A stretch of DNA of 64,000 nucleotides from Pseudomonas fluorescens (GTDB lineage Bacteria > Pseudomonadota > Gammaproteobacteria > Pseudomonadales > Pseudomonadaceae). Positions 1 to 8,918 of this stretch are shown one piece after another (position 1 is the stretch's first letter; each line of letters starts with the position of its first letter). The notes beneath the pieces are model-generated. The model did no database searches. It saw nothing but the letters and a program-made list of their open reading frames with translations, and was not told where the DNA came from. Location of the stretch: positions 1-64,000 of the forward strand of contig NZ_CABVIR010000004.1 of assembly GCF_902498065.1 (NCBI RefSeq), written 5' to 3'. The position numbers and the translations under genes are program-made.

Positions 1-74
1 AACTCAGCAGTGAAACGATGCATCGCCGATGGTAGTGTGGGGTTTCCCCATGTGAGAGTAGGTCATCGTCAAGA
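1..74 (+). rRNA. rrf: 5S ribosomal RNA, 3' part
   Basis: The first 74 bases match the 3' two-thirds of a Pseudomonas 5S rRNA. They include the conserved GATGGTAGTGTGGGG stretch and the closing GAGAGTAGGTCATCGTC that pairs with the missing 5' end. The 5' part, and presumably the rest of the rRNA operon, lies left of the window. The exact 3' end is good to a few bases. Confidence 0.93.
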
Positions 75-83
75 TTAAATTCC

Positions 84-119
84 GAAACCCCTATCTGCGT
101 ATGCAGGTAGGGGTTTTGT
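84..119 (+). terminator. rRNA operon terminator
   Basis: An inverted repeat, AAACCCCTA ... TAGGGGTTTT, follows the 5S rRNA by about ten bases and runs into a T-rich tail. This is a typical Rho-independent terminator closing an rRNA operon. Confidence 0.85.
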
Positions 120-222
120 TTTGTCCGGAATAAAAGCACGATTCGGACCAGCACAAATTTGCACAGTTATTTTCGACTCATGACACTAGAATAGGTCCAA
201 CTTTTTCGGAGTCAGTGCCTTT

Positions 223-882
223 ATGCCAGATCCGGTTGACGCCCCCGGGCTGTCAGAATTACCGCTGGACGACTTGGTGGCGTGCCATGAGTGCGACTTG
301 CTGATGCGCAAGCCCGAACTCGCCCATGGCGAGAAAGCCCTGTGTCCGCGTTGCGGCTACGAGCTCTATGCCCATCGGCACAATGTCGTGCAACGCAGTC
401 TCGCCTTGGTCATCGCCGCGCTGTTGTTGTACATCCCGGCGAACTTTTTACCGATCATGCAGCTCAATCTACTCGGACAGTCGTCGCAAGATACTGTTTG
501 GAGCGGCGTTGTCGGTCTGTTCGATACCGGCATGCAGGGCGTCTCGGTGATTGTGTTTCTATGCAGCATGGGGATCCCGTTGCTCAAACTGCTTTGCCAA
601 TTGGCTGTGCTGCTGAGTATTCGTTTTGATATCGGCCGTAGTTACGGTTTGTTGCTCTATCGGATTTATCACCATCTACGCGATTGGGGGATGCTCGAGG
701 TCTACCTCATGGGCGTACTGGTGGCCATCGTCAAACTGGCAGATATGGCAGCAATTACCGTCGGTCTCGGCTTGGCGTGTTTTATCAGTTTGTTGTTGGT
801 CCAGGTTTGGTTGGAGGTGGTGATGTCGCCTCATCAGATCTGGCAGGCTTTGTCAGGAGAGGATGCCCATGCGGGCGATTGA
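223..882 (+). CDS. Paraquat-inducible protein A family membrane protein (first copy)
   Basis: A 219-residue inner-membrane protein of the PqiA/LetA family, partner of MCE proteins that move lipids between the two membranes. Near the N-terminus (about residues 25-50) it has two CxxC pairs (CHEC and CPRC), a rubredoxin-like zinc site. About four hydrophobic segments follow. Enterobacterial PqiA and LetA carry two such modules in one chain of over 400 residues. Here each module is a separate gene, and the stop overlaps the next PqiA start by 20 bases. With the MCE gene it forms a three-gene operon. The family assignment is firm; the lipid cargo is not shown by the sequence. Confidence 0.9.
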   Translation: MPDPVDAPGLSELPLDDLVACHECDLLMRKPELAHGEKALCPRCGYELYAHRHNVVQRSLALVIAALLLYIPANFLPIMQLNLLGQSSQDTVWSGVVGLFDTGMQGVSVIVFLCSMGIPLLKLLCQLAVLLSIRFDIGRSYGLLLYRIYHHLRDWGMLEVYLMGVLVAIVKLADMAAITVGLGLACFISLLLVQVWLEVVMSPHQIWQALSGEDAHAGD

Positions 883-1492
883 TGCAGGCATTCTGATTTG
901 TACCGAATGCCATGAATTGAACAAGCAGGAAGCTGACACCGACGAGCAGGTTTGTACCCGCTGCGGTGCGGTGGTTCACGCCCGCCGCCCGAACAGCCTC
1001 GTTCGTACCTGGGCGTTGCTGGTCACGGCCGCCATTCTCTACATTCCGGCCAACGTGCTGCCGATCATGACTGTCAGCTCTCTCGGTCAGGGTGATCCAA
1101 GCACCATCATGTCCGGTGTGATTCAACTGGTTCAACACGGCATGATTCCCATCGCCGCCGTCGTTTTTATCGCCAGTATCCTGGTGCCCACGTTCAAATT
1201 GGTAGGCATCGCCTTGCTGCTGTTTTCGGTGCAGCGCCGCCAGCCGCTTTCGGCTCGTCAACGGATCTGGATGTACCGATTTATCGAGTTCATCGGCCGC
1301 TGGTCGATGCTCGATATTTTTGTGATCGCCATCCTCGTGGCGGTCGTGAATTTTGGACGGCTTGCCAGCGTCGAAGCCAATCTTGGCGCCATCGCTTTCG
1401 CCAGTGTGGTGATTCTGACGATGCTTGCCGCAGTAACTTTCGATCCCCGACTGATTTGGGATAACACGGAGTCGGACGACGACCATGACTGA
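863..1492 (+). CDS. Paraquat-inducible protein A family membrane protein (second copy)
   Basis: A 209-residue second PqiA module. It again has an N-terminal CTEC ... CTRC zinc-ribbon pair (about residues 12-37) and then about four membrane segments. It overlaps the preceding PqiA gene by 20 bases and the following MCE gene by 8, so the three are surely co-transcribed and probably translationally coupled. It and the first copy resemble each other (both have a LYIPANxLPIM motif at the first membrane helix), consistent with a split of the two-domain LetA/PqiA protein. Its expected role is the inner-membrane partner of the MCE tunnel. Confidence 0.9.
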   Translation: MPMRAIDAGILICTECHELNKQEADTDEQVCTRCGAVVHARRPNSLVRTWALLVTAAILYIPANVLPIMTVSSLGQGDPSTIMSGVIQLVQHGMIPIAAVVFIASILVPTFKLVGIALLLFSVQRRQPLSARQRIWMYRFIEFIGRWSMLDIFVIAILVAVVNFGRLASVEANLGAIAFASVVILTMLAAVTFDPRLIWDNTESDDDHD

Positions 1493-3788
1493 TTTGCCTA
1501 CAGCGAAAACCCGACCGGCCTCGAACTGGTCCGCCATTTGGGTGTTGCCCCTGATCGCCCTGATCATTGGCGGCTGGCTCGGCTGGCGTGCCTACAGCGA
1601 AACCGGCATCGAGATTCAGGTGCGTTTCGAAAGTGGTGAAGGCATTCAGGCCAACAAGACTGAAGTCGTTTACAAAGGCATGTCGGTCGGCAAGGTGAAA
1701 ACCCTCACGCTCGACGACGAAGGCGCCTCCAAAGGGGTGATTGCCACCGTCGAGATGAACAAGGACGTGGAGCCATACCTGCGCACCAGCACACGCTTTT
1801 GGCTCGTCAAGCCGAGCGTGACCCTGGCCGGCATCACGGGGCTGGAAACCCTGGTCTCCGGTAACTATGTGGCGATCAGTCCGGGCGAAGGGGAGCCCAC
1901 GCGCAAGTTCAAGGCGCTGGCCGAAGAGCCGCCGCTGTCTGACGCCCAGCCCGGTCTGCACCTGACCATCAAGGCTGATCGCCTCGGCTCGCTGAACCGT
2001 GGCAGCCCGGTGTTTTACAAGCAGATCAGGGTAGGCCAGATCAAAAGCTACCTGTTGTCCGAAGACCAAAGTACCGTTGAGCTCAAGGTGTTCATCGAGC
2101 CCACTTACGCCAAGCTGGTGCGCAAACACACACGTTTCTGGAATGCCAGCGGCATCAGCATCGACGCTAACCTGTCCGGCGTGAAAGTGCGCAGCGAATC
2201 CCTGGCGAGCATCGTCGCCGGCGGTATCGCCTTCGCTACGCCGGAGAACCGCAAGGACAGCCCGCCCACCGATCCGAGCCTGCCATTTCGTCTCTACGAA
2301 GATTTCGATGCCGCTGCTGCCGGTATCCGGGTCAAGGTCAAACTCAGTGACTTCGAAGGTATGCAGGCTGGCCGGACGCCGGTGATGTACAAAGGCATTC
2401 AGGTCGGCACGCTGAAAGCGCTCAAGATCGATCCTGATCTGTCCAGTGCCACCGCGGAATTGACCCTTGATCCGCTGGCTGAGGATTACCTCGTTGATGG
2501 CACCCAGTTCTGGGTGGTCAAACCCTCGATCTCCCTCGCGGGCATCACCGGTCTCGAAGCGCTGGTCAAAGGTAACTACATTGCCGTGCGCCCAGGGGAC
2601 AAGGGGGCCGCACCGCAGCGCGAATTTGTGGCGAGGCCGAAAGCACCGCCGCTCGACTTGCGGGCACCGGGCCTACACCTGGTGCTGTTCACCGAGAACC
2701 TGGGTTCACTGGAAGTCGGCAGCCCGATTCTCTACAAGCAGGTCAAAGTAGGTTCGGTCCAGAGCTATCAGTTCTCGCGCACCAAGAAGCAGTTGGTGAT
2801 CGGCGTGCACATCGAGAAGGAATACGAAGGGTTGGTTAACGCCTCGACCCGTTTCTGGAACGCCAGCGGTATTACGCTCACGGGTGGTCTGACCGGTGGA
2901 ATCCAGGTCAAAAGCGAGTCGCTGCAAAGCCTGATGGCCGGCGGTATTGCCTTCGAAACCCCGCAAGCCAAAGCGCCATTGCAAAAACGCATTCCTCGTT
3001 TCCGCCTGTTTGCCAGCCATGACGAGGCCAACCAGAAAGGCACCGTGGTCACGATCAGGGTCGATCGCGCCGATGGCTTGCGCAGCGGCACTCCTGTGAA
3101 ATTCAAAGGCCTGGATGTCGGCAAAATTGAAGACGTCGACCTCAGCGATGACCTGCAGTCGGTGCTGCTCACCGCGCGGATCACCGAAGTGCCGGAGCGC
3201 ATTGCGCGGGTAGGCAGTCAGTTCTGGGTGGTCAAACCCGAACTGGGTCTGATGAAGACCTCAAACCTGGAAACCCTGGTGACTGGCCAGTACATCGAAG
3301 TGCAACCGGCCGCGAAGAACCTTGGCCCACAGAAAAACTTCGTGGCCTTGGCCAATCCGCCAGAGGCCGTCAAGCAGGAAGCCGGTTTAAGCCTGGTTCT
3401 GAGCGCCGCTCGCCGTGGCTCGTTGAAAACCGGTGTGCCGGTGACATATCGCGAAGTCACTGTGGGCAAGGTGACAGGTTATGAGCTGGGCCAGACCGCT
3501 GACCGTGTTTTGGTGCACATTCTGATCGAGCCGAAATACGCGCCATTGGTGCGTAGCGGCACACGTTTCTGGAACACCAGCGGTTTTGGTTTCGACTACG
3601 GTTTGTTCAAGGGGGCGACGGTGCGCACCGAGTCGCTGGAGACGCTCATTCAGGGGGGTATCGCTTTCGCCACGCCGGACGGGGACCGTATGGGCAGTCC
3701 GGCACGGCCTGAGCAGACGTTCCCGTTGTTCGACAAGTTTGAAGATGAATGGCTGACCTGGGCGCCGAAGATTTCCCTCGGCAAATAG
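1485..3788 (+). CDS. pqiB: PqiB/LetB-type MCE lipid-transport protein with six MCE domains
   Basis: A 767-residue protein with one N-terminal membrane anchor (about residues 15-35) and a long periplasmic part. I count six MCE repeats beginning near residues 42, 158, 280, 396, 521 and 634. Each has the core pattern G-x-P-V-x-Y/F-K-x-x-x-V-G. In E. coli PqiB has three MCE domains and LetB (YebT) seven; both form stacked hexameric rings that make a hydrophobic channel between inner and outer membrane. Six repeats place this protein closer to LetB. Many databases name it PqiB because of its PqiA neighbours. Start chosen at the ATG that overlaps the upstream gene. Confidence 0.88.
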   Translation: MTDLPTAKTRPASNWSAIWVLPLIALIIGGWLGWRAYSETGIEIQVRFESGEGIQANKTEVVYKGMSVGKVKTLTLDDEGASKGVIATVEMNKDVEPYLRTSTRFWLVKPSVTLAGITGLETLVSGNYVAISPGEGEPTRKFKALAEEPPLSDAQPGLHLTIKADRLGSLNRGSPVFYKQIRVGQIKSYLLSEDQSTVELKVFIEPTYAKLVRKHTRFWNASGISIDANLSGVKVRSESLASIVAGGIAFATPENRKDSPPTDPSLPFRLYEDFDAAAAGIRVKVKLSDFEGMQAGRTPVMYKGIQVGTLKALKIDPDLSSATAELTLDPLAEDYLVDGTQFWVVKPSISLAGITGLEALVKGNYIAVRPGDKGAAPQREFVARPKAPPLDLRAPGLHLVLFTENLGSLEVGSPILYKQVKVGSVQSYQFSRTKKQLVIGVHIEKEYEGLVNASTRFWNASGITLTGGLTGGIQVKSESLQSLMAGGIAFETPQAKAPLQKRIPRFRLFASHDEANQKGTVVTIRVDRADGLRSGTPVKFKGLDVGKIEDVDLSDDLQSVLLTARITEVPERIARVGSQFWVVKPELGLMKTSNLETLVTGQYIEVQPAAKNLGPQKNFVALANPPEAVKQEAGLSLVLSAARRGSLKTGVPVTYREVTVGKVTGYELGQTADRVLVHILIEPKYAPLVRSGTRFWNTSGFGFDYGLFKGATVRTESLETLIQGGIAFATPDGDRMGSPARPEQTFPLFDKFEDEWLTWAPKISLGK

Positions 3789-3819
3789 CAGGTACTTGAT
3801 TGGGCGTCTGTGAGGACGC

Positions 3820-3838
3820 CTTCGCGGGCAAGCCCGCA
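3820..3838. repeat. Single REP-like palindrome
   Basis: The short palindrome CGCGGGCAAGCCCGC is of the same sequence class as the inverted pair at 55510-55575, but has no partner here. It lies just downstream of the pqi operon. Confidence 0.6.
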
Positions 3839-3874
3839 AAATGGCCCTAAAGTTCACTAAAAATCCCACGCCAT

Positions 3875-3913
3875 AAAAAAGGCCGCGATCCATCTGGATC
3901 GCGGCCTTTTTAT
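3875..3913. terminator. Bidirectional terminator between convergent pqi and mks operons
   Basis: A near-perfect inverted repeat, AAAGGCCGCGATCC ... GGATCGCGGCCTTT, with an A-run on the left and a T-run on the right. It can terminate both the plus-strand MCE operon and the minus-strand condensin operon that ends 20 bases further on. Confidence 0.88.
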
Positions 3914-3932
3914 TGCCTTCGATTAACGCCGA

Positions 3933-6773
3933 TCAAACCGCATCCAGCTCCGGCTCATCCGCTTCAACGTTAACCACAGCCTTCACTTCATCGTGACGAC
4001 GAATGTACTTCCAGTCCGCCTCATCAATGTAGATCCCGTTCGGCCCGCTACCCCCTTCCAGGTCGATCGCCACACTGGCGCAGACCTGCGGCTTCACACT
4101 GGCCAGAATCGGCACAAAGCCCAGTTGCAGGCTGGTTTCCAGCAACGCGGCCTGGTTTTTCTCGTCGATGTCAGCCGCCTCGTCGAGGTAGTACGGCAGA
4201 CGTACGCGGCCGGCCTGGTCGCGGTCCATCAAGTGCAGCAACAAGTACATGTTGGTCAGCGCCTTGATGGTCATTGTCGTGCCGTTGGACGCGGCGCCAT
4301 CGATGTCGGTATGAATGACCGGCTGACCGTTGACCTTGGTGATTTCGAACGCCAGTTCGAACAAGTCCTTGAGGCCGAGCTGGTTGTGGTTCGCTGCCAC
4401 CAGACGCGCCAGGTATTCCTTGGCTTCTTCGTTTTTGTTGTCCTGATCGGCGCTTTGGCTCAGGTCGAACACGGAGAGGGTTTCGCCTTCTTCGTACTGG
4501 CCGGCGCTGTGGATGATCTGGTCGATGTGTTTCAACGCTTCCTTGTTTGGCGCGAGGACGATACGGAAGCTCTGCAGGTTGGAGACCTGACGCTTGTTGA
4601 TCTCGCGGTTGAACAGCGCCAGTTGGTGCTCGAGGCTGTCGTAGTCGCTGCGGATATTGCGCAGGGTCCGGGCGATGTCGGTGACCGCCGCGCGACGTGC
4701 CTTGCCGAGGGTCAGCGCTTCATCGGTGCGGTGCGCGTACGCGTTGATCAGCAGTTGCAGACGCCGTTCCATATCGTCTTCGCTGTCGAACTTGGCCACG
4801 CCCTTGAGGCGCACCTGAGCGTACAGCGCGTCGATCTGGCCGTCGCTGCGCAGCAAACCCTGCCAGCTGTCCTGGTAGTCATTGAGCAGCGGCAGCAGGT
4901 TGTCCATGGAGTCGTCGATCGGGTCCATGAATGGTGTGCCGAACGGTAGGTCTGCCGGCAGCAGCTGACGGCGGCGCAGGGCGTCGTCGAGGGTGCGTTG
5001 CTTGGCTTCCATGTCGCCGATCTGCCGGCCGACCAGTTGCAGCTTGGCCGACAGTTGCTGGACGCGTTCGGTGAAGGCGTCGCTGGAGCGTTTCAATTCT
5101 TCCTGCGCCGCTTCCATCTGCGCCAGTTGCTCAAGCTTGTCGTCTTCCTCGGCGGCCAAGGTTTGCGCGCGGCGGAAATCTTCCAGGGCTTTCTGCGCGT
5201 CCAGCACTTGTTGGTACAGCGCTTCGGTCTGAGTCTTGCTCGCTGCGCGATCCGCTGCAACAGCTTGCTGGGTTTTCAGTTGCTTGAGTTCTTTCTCCAG
5301 ACGCTCTTTCTGATCGCGCAATGCGGCGCGGTCGGCCAGGGCTTGCAGCGCTGGCGGTTCGATGTGCGAGATGTCGATCGACAGCCCCGGCACTTCAAAA
5401 CGCTCACCTTTGAACCCGTCGAGAATCAGCTCCATGGATTTGACCCACTGACCGTCCTCGTCCAGCGTAATCCCGTGTTCGCCCAGCGGCAGGCTGAACA
5501 GCGCGCTGTTGAACAGGCGCATCAGGCGCTCGACGTCCTGTTGCGAGAACTCTTCGCGCAGGCGGGCGTAGCTGTTGTTGTCGGCGTGATCGAGTTGTTG
5601 CTTGACCGACTTCAGGCGTTTTTCCAGATCCCGCAGACGCTCTTCCAGGTCTTCGGCTGAAAACTGTCGCGACTGTGCCAGCGCGCCGGCCAGTTCATCG
5701 TGAGCATCCTTGGCCGCGAGCAGTTGCTGCTCCAGCACTTTGACGTCGGTGACCAACGCGAAGCGATGCTTGAGCACTGACAACTCGCCGAGCCAGCGCT
5801 GGATACCGGTGATTTCCCGCTCCAGGCGCATCAGCTCCTGGGTGCCGCCGCGCTGATCGTTTTGCAGCGCGTCTTGCTCGTTGCGGTAATGCTCGGCCTG
5901 AATCGTCAGCTCTTCCTTGCGCGCACTGGCGTAGTCCGACCAGGTGCCGAGCAATGAGTCGAGCAGCGGCGAGATCCGGTGCAGTTTACCGCGCAGGATA
6001 TTGCGCTGGGTTACGCCGGCTGCAAGCGCTTCGACCAATGGGCCGGCGGTGACCAGCGAGTTGTAGTCCTGCTCCATGCGACGTACATCACGGAACGCTT
6101 CTTCGCACGCGGCAATGTAATCGACGCTGCCGGAACGCAGGCTGTGTTCGAAGGCATCGAGGAACAGCTGCTTGAGCTTGGCCGCAGTGATTTCGCGCAT
6201 GTGCAGCAGGTTGATGAACAATGCGCGGAAGGTCTTGAGGCTCTGCTCGCTGGTGGAACGCAGCGGAATCAGCGTCAGGTCCAGCGGAATCGAGGTGTGG
6301 CCGCCGACCAGCAAGCGACGCAGTTCATCCGGTTTGAGTTCGTAGGCTTTCAGACCCTCGCGTTCAAGGTTGGTGAACAGCTCTTTCTGACGCAGGCAGG
6401 TGTCGTTCTTCTGGTAATGCGCCAGGTCCAGCTTGCCGGCGTAGGCAAAGAACTGGTGACCGAAACCACCGCCCGGGCCGCGACCGACCACGCCGATCAC
6501 GTGTGGACCGTGGGGCAGCGAGACTTCCACCAGGATGTAACTGGTGTCCGAGGCGAAGTAGAAACGCCGGGATTGTTCCAGGCTGTACTTGCCGAAACTC
6601 ATGTCCGACATGCGCGCCAGAATCGGGAACTGCAAGGCGTTGATCGAGGCGGATTTACCGAGGTTGTTCGCGCCGTAGACTGACAACGGTTCTTCCAGCG
6701 GAAACAGGCCGAGGCTGTAACCGGCGGTGTTCAAAAGGGCAAAGCGGCGAATGCCGTAGCGTTCCTTGCTCAT
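3933..6773 (-). CDS. mksB: MksB, SMC-like ATPase of the MksBEF condensin
   Basis: A 946-residue MukB/SMC-like ATPase that organises and helps segregate the chromosome together with MksE and MksF. A Walker A motif, GANNLGKS, lies at residues 34-41. The middle (roughly residues 280-400, 480-590 and 690-760) is rich in heptad-like Leu/Glu/Gln/Arg and should form coiled coil. A Walker B-like LDEA lies near residue 860. The start overlaps the mksE stop as ATGA. Gene order F-E-B matches the P. aeruginosa locus. I see no mksG (TOPRIM nuclease) next to it, so this looks like the chromosomal type rather than a Wadjet-like plasmid-defence version. Confidence 0.9.
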   Translation of the reverse strand: MSKERYGIRRFALLNTAGYSLGLFPLEEPLSVYGANNLGKSASINALQFPILARMSDMSFGKYSLEQSRRFYFASDTSYILVEVSLPHGPHVIGVVGRGPGGGFGHQFFAYAGKLDLAHYQKNDTCLRQKELFTNLEREGLKAYELKPDELRRLLVGGHTSIPLDLTLIPLRSTSEQSLKTFRALFINLLHMREITAAKLKQLFLDAFEHSLRSGSVDYIAACEEAFRDVRRMEQDYNSLVTAGPLVEALAAGVTQRNILRGKLHRISPLLDSLLGTWSDYASARKEELTIQAEHYRNEQDALQNDQRGGTQELMRLEREITGIQRWLGELSVLKHRFALVTDVKVLEQQLLAAKDAHDELAGALAQSRQFSAEDLEERLRDLEKRLKSVKQQLDHADNNSYARLREEFSQQDVERLMRLFNSALFSLPLGEHGITLDEDGQWVKSMELILDGFKGERFEVPGLSIDISHIEPPALQALADRAALRDQKERLEKELKQLKTQQAVAADRAASKTQTEALYQQVLDAQKALEDFRRAQTLAAEEDDKLEQLAQMEAAQEELKRSSDAFTERVQQLSAKLQLVGRQIGDMEAKQRTLDDALRRRQLLPADLPFGTPFMDPIDDSMDNLLPLLNDYQDSWQGLLRSDGQIDALYAQVRLKGVAKFDSEDDMERRLQLLINAYAHRTDEALTLGKARRAAVTDIARTLRNIRSDYDSLEHQLALFNREINKRQVSNLQSFRIVLAPNKEALKHIDQIIHSAGQYEEGETLSVFDLSQSADQDNKNEEAKEYLARLVAANHNQLGLKDLFELAFEITKVNGQPVIHTDIDGAASNGTTMTIKALTNMYLLLHLMDRDQAGRVRLPYYLDEAADIDEKNQAALLETSLQLGFVPILASVKPQVCASVAIDLEGGSGPNGIYIDEADWKYIRRHDEVKAVVNVEADEPELDAV

Positions 6774-7471
6774 GCGTCGGTCTCCTGTTCTTCGGCAATG
6801 GCGCGGGCCATGGCGTCTTCTTCGCTTTCTTCTTCGAAGTCACTGAGGTCCAGCGGATCATCGGTTTCCAAAAGTTTTTCGTCGCTGTCGTCATCGATCA
6901 GCACCGGAACCGGCAGCGGTAGCACGCTGTGCAGGCTGGCGGCCAGATCGCGGTCTTGTTGAACCGACAGGCACACGTCGAGGAAACGGTGCATCGGTGG
7001 CAGGAAACGGTAGACGCCGTTTTCTTCGCCGGCAAAACCGAGCTGCGTCATGCGGCGCATGATTTTTTCTTCGAGTTCTTCGACGGTCTGCACTTCGGCC
7101 TGGATGAACAGGTCGCGGTACTTCTCCAGCAACGACGGCAATTCATCGCGACCGAGGCTGCCGCCGTCGAGCACGGCAATCGGGTCACGGCCCTGATCGG
7201 CCAGATGCTCGACGAGGATGAAGGTGAACAGCGCCAGCCGCTGCGCGGTCTTGTTCACCGCAGCAGCGGCGAGGTCCGGCACAAAGTAATAGAAACCACG
7301 GGTGTCGCAGACCAGTTCGAAGCCCAGCGCCTTGAACAGCGTGCGGTACTGGTCCTGGAAGTTCGACAGTTGCGCGTACAGCTCCGGGTCGCGGCGGCTG
7401 ACGTGGTAGCCCTTGAACAGCTCGCGAAAGATCGGCGCCAGCTGGGACAGTTCGGATAGATCAAGATGCAT
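6770..7471 (-). CDS. mksE: MksE, condensin accessory subunit
   Basis: A 233-residue accessory protein of the MksBEF complex; in the MukBEF analogy MksE dimers bind the kleisin and help load it on the ATPase. The open frame extends 27 codons further upstream, inside mksF. The start MHLDLSELSQL at 7471 is preferred because it overlaps the mksF stop by only 11 bases and begins the conserved part. The C-terminal 40 residues are very acidic (DDDSDE, EEESEEDA). The stop overlaps mksB by 4 bases. Confidence 0.85.
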   Translation of the reverse strand: MHLDLSELSQLAPIFRELFKGYHVSRRDPELYAQLSNFQDQYRTLFKALGFELVCDTRGFYYFVPDLAAAAVNKTAQRLALFTFILVEHLADQGRDPIAVLDGGSLGRDELPSLLEKYRDLFIQAEVQTVEELEEKIMRRMTQLGFAGEENGVYRFLPPMHRFLDVCLSVQQDRDLAASLHSVLPLPVPVLIDDDSDEKLLETDDPLDLSDFEEESEEDAMARAIAEEQETDA

Positions 7472-8804
7472 TGGGAATGCTCGCAGAATCCTCGGCGGCG
7501 GTATCGCGGGCCGAGAGCAGGGCGAAGGAGCGCAGGCTGACCTGATGCTCATGAGTGTGGTAATCGCGGCGTTCCAGACGCTCGCGTTTGAAGCGTTTCT
7601 CCCGCGACAGGCGTGAGAACCAGTACAGCAATTCGTCGGTGGCGCCGTCCGGTTCCTGCTCCAGCAGCCAGGTCATCAGATCCGGCATCGGCAGGGCGTC
7701 TTCACAGCGTTCGAGCATTTCCCGAACCGTGCGTGGCGCGCGCGGGGCTTCGCCTTTCTGGGTCTTGTGGGCCTTGGGGAAGCGTGCCGGTTTTGGCTCG
7801 AAACGGGCCAGGGCGTAAACGTAGGCTTCGACCTGACTGGCGCTGCCGAGGAAGGTGCTTTGCGGCCGGGTGAACATCGGCATCGCCGCTTGCGGCACCG
7901 CATCGATGCCTTTGCGACGGATGGCCGACAAGGCCAGCGCTGCGCCACGCGTCACGGCGTTATGGCGACGCGCTTCTTCACGCAGCGGCAGCAGCAATTC
8001 GCGGGCATGACGCAAGGTCAGCTGGGCGCTGGTCTGCATTTCGAGGATGCGCGCGTGGGTGCGCAGCAGCATGTCGTCATCGACCAGGTGGCCGAGGCGC
8101 TGCTGTTCGGTGAGCATCTTCAACAGGACGTTTTCGACCTTGCGCACGCCTTGCTCGAAGGCGCCGTCGGCGTTCACTAACTGAATCATCGGTTCGACGT
8201 ATTCGTCCCAGGTCGCCAGCACTTCGGCGTAACGCTGACGCAGCGGAATCTGCCGGTCGCTGGTCTTGGCGCGTTCGGCGACGGCCACCAGGGCCTGTTC
8301 GTCGTTGGCGAGTTTTTTCAATACATCGCGTACGCGCATGTCGAGAAGGCGCAACTGGCGCGCCAGGTCGTGGCCGTCACGGATGTCGAAAGCGTCCTGG
8401 ATGTAACCGGCCAGGCGTTCGAGGTGGCGCAGATAGGCTTCGATTTCCAGGCACAGGCCCAGCCGGTGCTCGCGGCGCAGGTAAGCGAGGAAGTCGTGGA
8501 TTTGCGCGTTGAGCTCGAAACGGTTCGGGCTTTTCGCCACGGGAACCAGAATGTCGAGGCGGATCCACACGTCCAGCAGGCTGGTGATGTCCTGCGGCGT
8601 ACTGTCGAGTTGCTGGGTGGCCAGTTGCGTGCGCAGTTCGTTGAGGCTCAGTGTGCCTTGGTCGAAGTGCTCGCACAGTGGCTCCAGAAGTGCCCAGTGT
8701 TCAGCGAGGGCGCGCAAGACGCGCTTGGGTTCGATCATCGGAATGGCCGGCTGGTTGTCGAATAAAAGCAGCGATTGTACTGCATCACGCCCGTTGCGAT
8801 TCAC
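7461..8804 (-). CDS. mksF: MksF, kleisin-like condensin subunit
   Basis: First gene of the condensin operon, 447 residues, the expected size of the MksF/MukF-like kleisin that bridges the MksB heads. It is mainly helical, with a winged-helix-like N-terminal part and basic, Arg-rich segments near residues 370-420. A second possible start, MIEPKRVLRAL, is 22 codons downstream (8738), and I cannot choose between them with confidence. The gene is divergent from the holD-like gene, with about 115 bases between them for both promoters. Confidence 0.85.
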   Translation of the reverse strand: MNRNGRDAVQSLLLFDNQPAIPMIEPKRVLRALAEHWALLEPLCEHFDQGTLSLNELRTQLATQQLDSTPQDITSLLDVWIRLDILVPVAKSPNRFELNAQIHDFLAYLRREHRLGLCLEIEAYLRHLERLAGYIQDAFDIRDGHDLARQLRLLDMRVRDVLKKLANDEQALVAVAERAKTSDRQIPLRQRYAEVLATWDEYVEPMIQLVNADGAFEQGVRKVENVLLKMLTEQQRLGHLVDDDMLLRTHARILEMQTSAQLTLRHARELLLPLREEARRHNAVTRGAALALSAIRRKGIDAVPQAAMPMFTRPQSTFLGSASQVEAYVYALARFEPKPARFPKAHKTQKGEAPRAPRTVREMLERCEDALPMPDLMTWLLEQEPDGATDELLYWFSRLSREKRFKRERLERRDYHTHEHQVSLRSFALLSARDTAAEDSASIPNAS

Positions 8805-8918
8805 TCTCGGGACGGGCTGTCGCTGATTCTATGGGTAAGAGTATCGATCAACAGCGGGCGATCTTGAGCGAAGGGCGGTAGAATCAGCGCACTTTAGTTA
8901 TCCACAAGTGGCCGACCT

